Source: Mixophyes australis
Lineage: Eukaryota > Chordata > Amphibia > Anura > Limnodynastidae
Direction of reading: 5' to 3'
DNA: 64,000 bases
Assembly (NCBI GenBank): GCA_036250195.1
Contig: JAVHZZ010000006.1
Location: 75,571,869 to 75,635,868, forward strand
Positions 57,802-64,000 of this stretch are shown piece after piece. The notes below the pieces were generated by a model. The model saw only the letters and a program-made list of their open reading frames with translations, had not been told where the DNA came from and did not search any database. Both the position numbers and the translations under genes were made by a program. The first letter of the stretch is position 1. Each line of letters opens with the position of its first letter.

Positions 57802-58419
57802 TCGCGCGTCTGGTTGCTAGGCAACCAGACGCGTCATTTCCGGATTCTCGGCCGCCTGACCTCTGCTAGACAGCGCGACCCGTTGCTAGGCAACGGGACG
57901 CTATAAGTGATTCCGGCGCTGAGGATGACAGCGCTGCAGCGCTGATTCTATTGGAGCACTCCAGTATTTAAACTTTCTCTGGCCCTCCTACCAGTGCCAG
58001 AGTATCAGGTCTTCCTGCCTCCAGCGTTTCTGTGTACCAGTTGCTATATTGTTCCTGACCTTCCTCGTGCTGCCTGTGACCCTTTTGACCCGGACCGTTT
58101 GACCACCCCTATCTGGATTCTGCCTTGTACTGCGCTCCCTGAAGATTACCGACTCGGCTTGCCTGACCATTCTTCTGGATTTCCCTTTTGTACCTCCTCT
58201 ACCTGAACGTTGCTGAACCGGCCTGTCTGACACCCCCTTGTATCTCGCTGTGGACTCTAGGAAGGACCGCGACCTGCGTGTCCCTGCAGCGGAGTCCATA
58301 CTTCCTTGCGGGGGTTCCTGGTGAATACCAGGGGCACGTTAGACTCCGCGCCTTCCTCTGAGTTGCGCCAACAACAGCAGGTACCTTCTACCAGTCATAC
58401 ACCCACTACAGTCGTGACA
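57765..58419 (+). repeat. 3' LTR
   Basis: 655 bp, identical by eye to the 5' LTR. It overlaps the last 37 bp of pol. Followed directly by the TSD acttg and the resumed minisatellite. Confidence 0.96.
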
Positions 58420-59430
58420 ACTTGTATGATTCGCACCAATAAATGTACCTGGACTACGTAGAGGAGTGGTAACCACAATATAATTTAAAAACCCTGAACT
58501 TGTATGATACGCACCAAAAAATGTACCTAGACTGCGTAGAGGAGTGGGTCACCACAATATAATTTAAAAACCCTGAACATGTATGATTCGCAGCAATAAA
58601 TGTACCTGGACTGCGTAGAGGGGTGGTCACCACAATATAATAAGAAAACCATCAACTGGTATGAATCGCACCAATAAATGTATCTGGACTGCGTAGAGGA
58701 GTGGTCACCACAATATAATAAGAAAACCATCAACTGCTATGAATCGCACCAAAAATTGTACCTGGACTGTGTAGAGGAGTGGGTCACCACAATATAATTT
58801 AAAAACCCTGAACTTGTATAATTTGCACCAATAAATGTATCTGGACTGCGTAGAGGAGTGGTCACCACAATATAATAAGAAAACCATCAACTGGTATGAA
58901 TCGCACCAAAAAATGTACCTGGACTGCGTAGAGGAGTGGTCACCACAATATAATTTAAAAACCCTGAACTTGTATGATTCGCACCAATAAATGTATCTGG
59001 ACTGCGTAGAGGAGTGGTCACCACAATATAACAAGAAAACCATCAACTGGTATGAATCACACCAAAAAATGTACCTGGACTGCGTAGAGGAGTGGTCACC
59101 ACAATATAATTTAAAAACCCTGAACTTGTATGATTCGCACCAATAAATGTATCTGGACTGCGTAGAGAAGTGGTCACCACAATATAATAAGAAAACCATC
59201 AACTGGTATGAATCGCACCAATAAATGTATCTGGACTGCGTAGAGGAGTGGTTACCACAATATAATAAGAAAACCATCAACTGGTATGAATCGCACCAAT
59301 AAATGTATCTGGACTGCGTAGAGGAGTGGGTCACCACAATATAATTTAAAAACCCTGAACATGTATGATTCGCACCAATAAATGTATCTGGACTGCGTAG
59401 AGGAGTGGTCACCACAATATAATTAATAAA
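58420..59430. repeat. 78-bp minisatellite, about 13 units
   Basis: Two unit types of 78 bp. Type A has ccctgaacttgtatgattcg...tttaaaaa; type B has ccatcaactggtatgaatcg...taagaaaa. All share ctggactgcgtagaggagtgg. They partly alternate, giving a 156-bp period. Because 78 is 26 codons, a minus-strand ORF of 236 aa stays open; it is not a gene. Confidence 0.93.
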
Positions 59431-59720
59431 AAACCCTCCACGGCTCTGAATTCCCCAAAAAAAAATTCTGGACTGCGTAGTAGGGTGGCCCCGGTACTAA
59501 ATTTGATACCAGAGCCACAATATAATAAATACACCCTCAACTGGTCAGAATTCCACCAAACAAGTATCTGGACTGCGTAGTGGGGTGGCCCCGGTACTAA
59601 ATTTGATACCGGTGCCACAATATAATAAATACACCCTCAACTGGTCAGAATTCCACCAAACAAGTATCTGGACTGCGTAGTGGGGTGGCCCCGGTACTAA
59701 ATTTGGTACCAGGGACACAA
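59431..59720. repeat. 100-bp minisatellite units, 3 copies
   Basis: ccctcaactggtcagaattc...ctggactgcgtagtggggtgg, then ccccggtactaaatttgatacc, then acaatataataaataca. They are longer versions of the 78-bp units: the ccggtactaaatttgataccgg segment is missing from the short ones. The array begins inside the end of the transposase frame. Confidence 0.9.
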
Positions 59721-60995
59721 TACCTCCATCAACCCTCTAAATCCCACTCCACTGATGGCGGACACCGGGCGCACGTCTAACACCAACATTGCAGTTACAG
59801 CCACAGTTATACGCTTTGCAATAGGGTGACTACTATCGTATTTTGTGGTCATGGCAAACGACTGTTGGACGGTCAATTGTTTTGTGAAAGACTTAGCGGT
59901 CTTACGACTTCCCCTTTGGGAAGATGACCGACTAACAGCAGCAACAGCAGCAGTGGCAGTAGTAGGCGTACCGCTGCAGGATTCCTTGGATGAATCCCGT
60001 ATTGGAGAGGACTCAGCCTGGCTGCTGACTTGGGTTGCAGGACTGAATCTGATGGAGATCGTGGAGGAAGTTGACGAGGAGGGTGTTGCTGGTGTGTATC
60101 CAACTGGACCACGGGATTTAGGTGTCCCTGTACCGATGACGGTCCTAGCCCCAGTTCCTGAACTAACCACTGAACTATGAAGATTATTCAGGTGACGTAT
60201 AAGGGAGGATGTCCCTAGGTGGGCAAGATCCTTACCCCTGCTTATTTGAGCTTTACATAAGCTACATATGGCCATACATTGGTTGTCCGGATTTGGATAA
60301 AAATAACTCCAGACCGAAGAGGTGCATTTTTTGGTCTTCTGACCAGGCATGATGATGGGCTTTTTCATCCCATGGACATCAGCTGTTTCCCCCCCTGGTG
60401 CCTCATTTTCAATAACCACATCACCATCCTCATCATCAAGTTCCTCCACAGCGCCAGCTAAATCATCAATAGCCTCCTCCCGAGCCACCTCTTCCCGTAC
60501 AGTGATGGGAAGGTCAGGCTTGACAACCACCAACACCCTTGGACTCGCCTTGGGGATTTGTGATAATTTCTCTTTAGAAGGCAGCGTTGTTTGCTGTTTT
60601 GTTGCTGACAGCATAACTCTCTTCAATTTTTTGTAGGGGGGGGGAGGAGGAGGAGGGCTAAGATCCTTGGATGAAGATGGACCACTAGTCATGAACACGG
60701 ACCAGGGCCTAAGCCGTTCCCTGTCACTACTTGTCGTAAAAGGCATATTGCCAACTTTACGTTTCTCCTCAGATGATTTTAAGTTTCTCTTTTTGCTATT
60801 TTTTGAGAACTTGGGCTTTTTGGGTTTTACATGCCCTGTACTAGGAGATTGGGCATCGGGCTTGGAAGACGACGTTGATGGCATTTCATCGTCTATGTCA
60901 TGACTAGTGGCAGCAGCTTCAGCATTAGGAGGAAGTGGGTCTTGATCTTTCCCTACTTTATCCTCCAAATTTTTGCTCTCCATTATATGTAGCAC
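59697..60995 (-). CDS. truncated BED-finger hAT transposase, 432 aa
   Basis: N-terminal part of a hAT/ZBED-type transposase. Met1 at 60995; a second Met (MESKN) four codons on is equally plausible. Residues 1-200 are low complexity (Ser/Pro, Lys and acidic runs, a 7-Pro run near 114-120). Residues about 225-275 form a BED zinc finger: VWSYF, C244-x2-C247 and H268-x4-H273, which would bind the transposon ends. A Ser/Thr-rich linker follows. The last 60 residues (LTVQQSFA, HPIAKRIT, FRGLMEVLCPW) match the start of the catalytic part as seen at 37.2 kb. The frame then runs into the minisatellite and stops, so the DDE core and dimerisation domain are lost. It may still act as a DNA-binding competitor. 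Confidence 0.78.
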   Translation of the reverse strand: MLHIMESKNLEDKVGKDQDPLPPNAEAAATSHDIDDEMPSTSSSKPDAQSPSTGHVKPKKPKFSKNSKKRNLKSSEEKRKVGNMPFTTSSDRERLRPWSVFMTSGPSSSKDLSPPPPPPPYKKLKRVMLSATKQQTTLPSKEKLSQIPKASPRVLVVVKPDLPITVREEVAREEAIDDLAGAVEELDDEDGDVVIENEAPGGETADVHGMKKPIIMPGQKTKKCTSSVWSYFYPNPDNQCMAICSLCKAQISRGKDLAHLGTSSLIRHLNNLHSSVVSSGTGARTVIGTGTPKSRGPVGYTPATPSSSTSSTISIRFSPATQVSSQAESSPIRDSSKESCSGTPTTATAAVAAVSRSSSQRGSRKTAKSFTKQLTVQQSFAMTTKYDSSHPIAKRITVAVTAMLVLDVRPVSAISGVGFRGLMEVLCPWYQI

Positions 60996-61180
60996 AAGAT
61001 ACTGCAGAATGTGTGAACTTGGTAATATTGCAGTACCAATGGGCTTATACTGCAGGATTGGTTTTGCAAATTTTGTTGCAATTAAAAAAAAATTAAATTA
61101 GTTTTTTGTATTTTTTTTTATAACTTTTTTTACATTTTTTAAACACTTGGGAATATTGGGGAAATAACTATGCCCTTAGA

Positions 61181-61345
61181 AGCACAGAGCACAGGACACA
61201 GGACCACTGGACTGAACAGGACACAGCACAGGACCCAGCAGCACCACTGAACTCAAAATTGACAGAGCACAGCACACAGCACCACTGGACTGATACTGCA
61301 GAACACAGCACAGCACAGAACTAAACAGCACAGCACGAGATCTAC
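61181..61345. repeat. degenerate agcacaggac tandem repeat
   Basis: agcacaggac, cagcaccactg and variants recur at 10-20 bp spacing in the 5' leader of the transposase (minus strand). Part of the hAT end. Confidence 0.7.
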
Positions 61346-61597
61346 CAGGAGAGAGGACCACCTAACACACCCTCCCTCTACCCTGATCAATCCCCGAGTG
61401 AAGATGGCGGCAACTAGCAGGGAATTTATAAGATCCGAGTATCGCGAGATCCGACAGCGGGATTATGACTCAGAGCCTCGGTTTCAGGTTTTCATTTGGC
61501 GCCAATACCCGGATCTGTCTCGGATCCGACTCGGATCGGCAACGTTCGGGTGGGCTCGGATTCAGGAAATCCGAGTGCGCTCATCTCTAATATGAAT

Positions 61598-63613
61598 GAA
61601 ATGTATCTGAAACAGATTTGAGGAAGAAATTACCTCAGAGTGTGGTAGTGTGCAGTAAAGCTCAGTCTGGGTGAATATACCACATTACCTCTTAATAAAA
61701 TGGTATGCCTGAGAGAAACAGCATCTGAGCGAGTGGATCCAGAGATCTCCTGCTGGGAGCAGAGAGGCTGCATAGATTGAAGTGAGGTTACTCCCGCAGA
61801 GCAGGGGTGAGCAGGACTGAGAGTACCCTACCAAGAATAATGCCCGAGCCGAGTGAGTGATGTTACCACTGCAGAGAAGGCGTTAGTGAAACACTGCTGA
61901 GAGAGAATGGATGTGTGCACTGTCCTATAAACGTATCCATTAACTGTTAAGATCCTTAAAGGAGAAGAAAGGGAGCTGTATATAATTGATTTAATATTGC
62001 AGTATGCTGGAGGGAAGGAGCATAAATAAAGAGGTGAAGGGAGGAGATAAAGGGAATAGGGCTGGATAAGAAGAGAAAGGAGTGGGGAGGTGTTACAAAT
62101 GAGCAGGTAGAAAGAGCCTGTGCCATTAACGCTAGCAGACCAGGGGCGCGGAGTCTAACGAGTTGCCCGGTATTTACCAAGAACCGCCACAAGGCAGGAT
62201 GGACTTTGCTGCCGAGAACTCGCAGGTTGCGGCCCCCTGGACTGACTCAGGATGCAGCACTATGGCACAACGTCGAGTGGACAGAAGATAACAGAAGATA
62301 TAGCTTAAGTAGCGAATCAGGCTGGAATCAGGTACACGGGTGATCAGTCACAGCAGTTTGAACTGATAAGGAATCTCTGCTCATTTTTCCTCGCACTTCT
62401 AGGGGGTCTGAGGAAAAATGAGCGGAGATTTCAGCCTGAATATCAGCGCAATGTGTCTCTGTAGACTGTTCCGGAGACATATCTCGCGTAATTGAATGTT
62501 CCATAGAGCAAAGTAGATAGTCACAGGGGAGGGGCCAGATAACAGAGGCACAGAGATAGCTGCAAATAAAAAAAAGCATAAGGGTGTAAGATGGCATCCC
62601 CTATAGTCACCATGATTGTCAGTGTGACAGTGATCTGAGCTCTCGCCCCCCCTCAGCCTTGTGCCCAGGGAGCTGGCACATGACGCACTAACTTTATTAC
62701 AGCCTGTTTGCATGATTAGAAATAAAATTCAGTTCCTGATTGTATGGTCATGAAACTTCGTGCAAATGGTGGAGTTCCAATTTTCTGGTGGACACTGAAA
62801 TACAGAGAAACCTCTTTCAAACAAAAACATATATGATAAAAAATCAGTACATCAATGTAAAATGTAAAAGTAGTACATGTAAACTAGTACATCACTATGT
62901 TAAGCAGAAAAATCCAAAACATATTTTTTGTTGCTTGTTGAAAGAATAAAGCAGTAAGAAAATAAATGTGTATAAAAATATATAAATATATTGAACAGTA
63001 GCTTAACAACACGCAGAGAGTCATTGGATTAGAAGCCTTTGGGAATTTTTAAAATCCTTTTTAATAGGACGGGCGCTTAATAATTTAGTCCAGCAACTTT
63101 TTAACAATACTCTTTAGAGCATTCAAACGTGCTGCGAGTAGCAATTCTAGGACTTCCCAACCATACTCTCCCTCCCTCAAATAAACACAGTTGGCTGGAA
63201 ACAGGGGTTGAAAACAATAAAGTAACGGAACGATACTATTTACAAGGCCATAGTGGATGGGGAAGAGAATGGGCAAGCTTTCCACAAACTCAACAAGTCA
63301 TTTTGATAATGAAACACATGGAAAGTGTAGAGGGAGCAGCATTAGTATAAACCATGAAAATATAAATAAAATAAATGCAATCAACTAGGAATGAGCCCTT
63401 CCTCGTAATGATTTGTTTTTATGGTAACATAAAACTGTGCTGTTCCCACCTCCTGGAAAAAAGTCAGGTTTAACAAGGTGCCCAGCTGTAATTGTACTTC
63501 TCTCTAAACCGTTTATGAGGGTGTAATGCACAGCAATATTTCAATAAGTAGTTTCATTTTTTATTTTGCATGTTCTCTGCAAAGTGAACCAGTCTAGCCA
63601 CAGTGAGAGCGAA

Positions 63614-63644
<31 letters not shown>

Positions 63645-64000
63645 TTGGGTGCCATTAAAGTCTTTCTTTGGCGTTAATTAAGAACTAAGTTTAATTGGAA
63701 AAATGTTGCAAGCGGGCAGTCTAGACTTAAAAATCACATGATGGCAAAGGTGATTAAGATATTAGAAGTATATTTAACCCATGTCATGCAGACAGCGTTA
63801 GCTAAAGAGCCACATCGGCCACCAGGCTAGTGAATCTCTTTATGTAACTGAGAATTGTGGGTCTTGTATCCTTTGTAAAAGAAATTGGAGACAAACTATT
63901 ATTGCATATATTTTAACAACAACAAAATCTGTTGTTTTTTTTTTACCAGTGGCTATCCCCTGATTATCAGAAAATATATAGTGGTTAATTTACCAAAGGG
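61598..64000. other. no gene; mixed repeats and unassigned sequence
   Basis: 62117-62260 repeats phrases of the repeat at 1323-2090 (gcggagtctaac, ggactttgctgcc). A hairpin at 62373-62429 (atctctgctcatttttcctc against gaggaaaaatgagcggagat) matches the interior of the MITE at 32382. 63605-63640 is (GA)n. 63640-63830 is non-repetitive, with taattaagaac- and gattaagatatta-type strings, and could be a conserved non-coding element. Confidence 0.35.

Larger units (their letters stand above)
52872..58419 (+). mobile_element. intact Tf1/sushi-type chromovirus (Ty3/gypsy)
   Basis: A complete LTR retrotransposon of 5,548 bp. Both 655-bp LTRs start TGTCAGG and end GTGACA and look identical. The 5-bp TSD acttg lies at 52867-52871 and 58420-58424. 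Order: LTR, self-priming PBS, gag, -1 frameshift, pol (protease, RT, RNase H, integrase, chromodomain), purine tract, LTR. There is no env. All domain motifs are present without stops. Identical LTRs and open frames mean a very recent insertion that may still be active. Vertebrate sushi elements and their host-adopted relatives (PEG10, RTL1) belong to this group. Confidence 0.96.
52508..61589 (-). mobile_element. 9.1-kb BED/hAT transposon hosting a retrotransposon
   Basis: TIR tagggatgtgc at 52508 faces gcgctcatctcta ending at 61589. Perfect 8-bp TSDs atatgaat lie at 52500-52507 and 61590-61597. The transposase reads from right to left (ORF 59697-60995). Downstream of it is a 100/78-bp minisatellite in which a 5.5-kb chromovirus is inserted; without that the hAT is about 3.5 kb. 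Its left end (ggttttggattcggatt and attattaacctcaataacatt) is related to the right ends at 23.5 and 38.9 kb. The transposase is truncated where the minisatellite begins, so this copy is probably non-autonomous. Confidence 0.92.

Noticed and set aside
58705..59415. 236-aa minus-strand ORF with repeated 26-residue blocks
   Set aside because: It exists because the 78-bp minisatellite unit is exactly 26 codons without a stop in this frame.
58420..59720. CRISPR-like regular repeats
   Set aside because: Units are contiguous with no unique spacers, and the genome is eukaryotic; it is a minisatellite.
59845..60903. Plus-strand ORFs of 60-111 aa
   Set aside because: Shadows of the BED transposase frame on the opposite strand.

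Overview
This window looks like non-genic DNA from a large vertebrate genome. The repeat mix suggests an amphibian, most likely a frog: fold-back MITEs, hAT transposons with 8-bp target-site duplications (TSDs), L2/CR1/L1 LINE fragments, tRNA-derived SINEs with an L2-like tail, and a Tf1/sushi-type chromovirus. This is inferred from repeat types; no species marker was found. There is no operon and no complete, recognisable host gene. Three short ORFs carry gene-like signals (about 6.4 kb, 18.4 kb and 46.2 kb) and are reported only as candidates.

Layout. 0-16 kb: L2-like fragment, tandem repeats, long-TIR MITEs, a run of hAT-type MITEs starting CATACTTGCC (three insertions with perfect 8-bp TSDs), a SINE, and an L1 remnant interrupted by an L2 fragment. 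16-36 kb: mostly unassigned sequence, with non-autonomous hATs at 22.1 and 23.0 kb, a second SINE, an L2 fragment broken by an LTR-like insert, paired MITEs, and a CR1-like LINE 3' end. 36.6-39.0 kb: a decayed BED-type hAT copy with a perfect TSD. 41.4-47.7 kb: a three-layer nest of outer hAT, a 2.2-kb TG...CA insert and an inner hAT of the same family in opposite orientation. The outer hAT carries a small very basic ORF behind a TATA box. 48.4-49.75 kb: L2 LINE with a damaged RT.

52.5-61.6 kb: a 9.1-kb hAT (TSD atatgaat) encoding a truncated BED-finger transposase and an internal 78/100-bp minisatellite. A 5,548-bp chromodomain Ty3/gypsy retrotransposon (52872-58419) sits inside that minisatellite. 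Its two 655-bp LTRs look identical, its TSD (acttg) is perfect, and gag and pol are open. Pol is reached by a -1 frameshift at GGGAAAC followed by a stem-loop. The sequence next to the 5' LTR is complementary to the predicted 5' end of the element's own RNA, as in Tf1/sushi self-priming. This is the best-supported and most interesting system in the window.

All coordinates and identity statements are by eye; no database search was possible. Family names rest on motifs, TIRs and TSDs.
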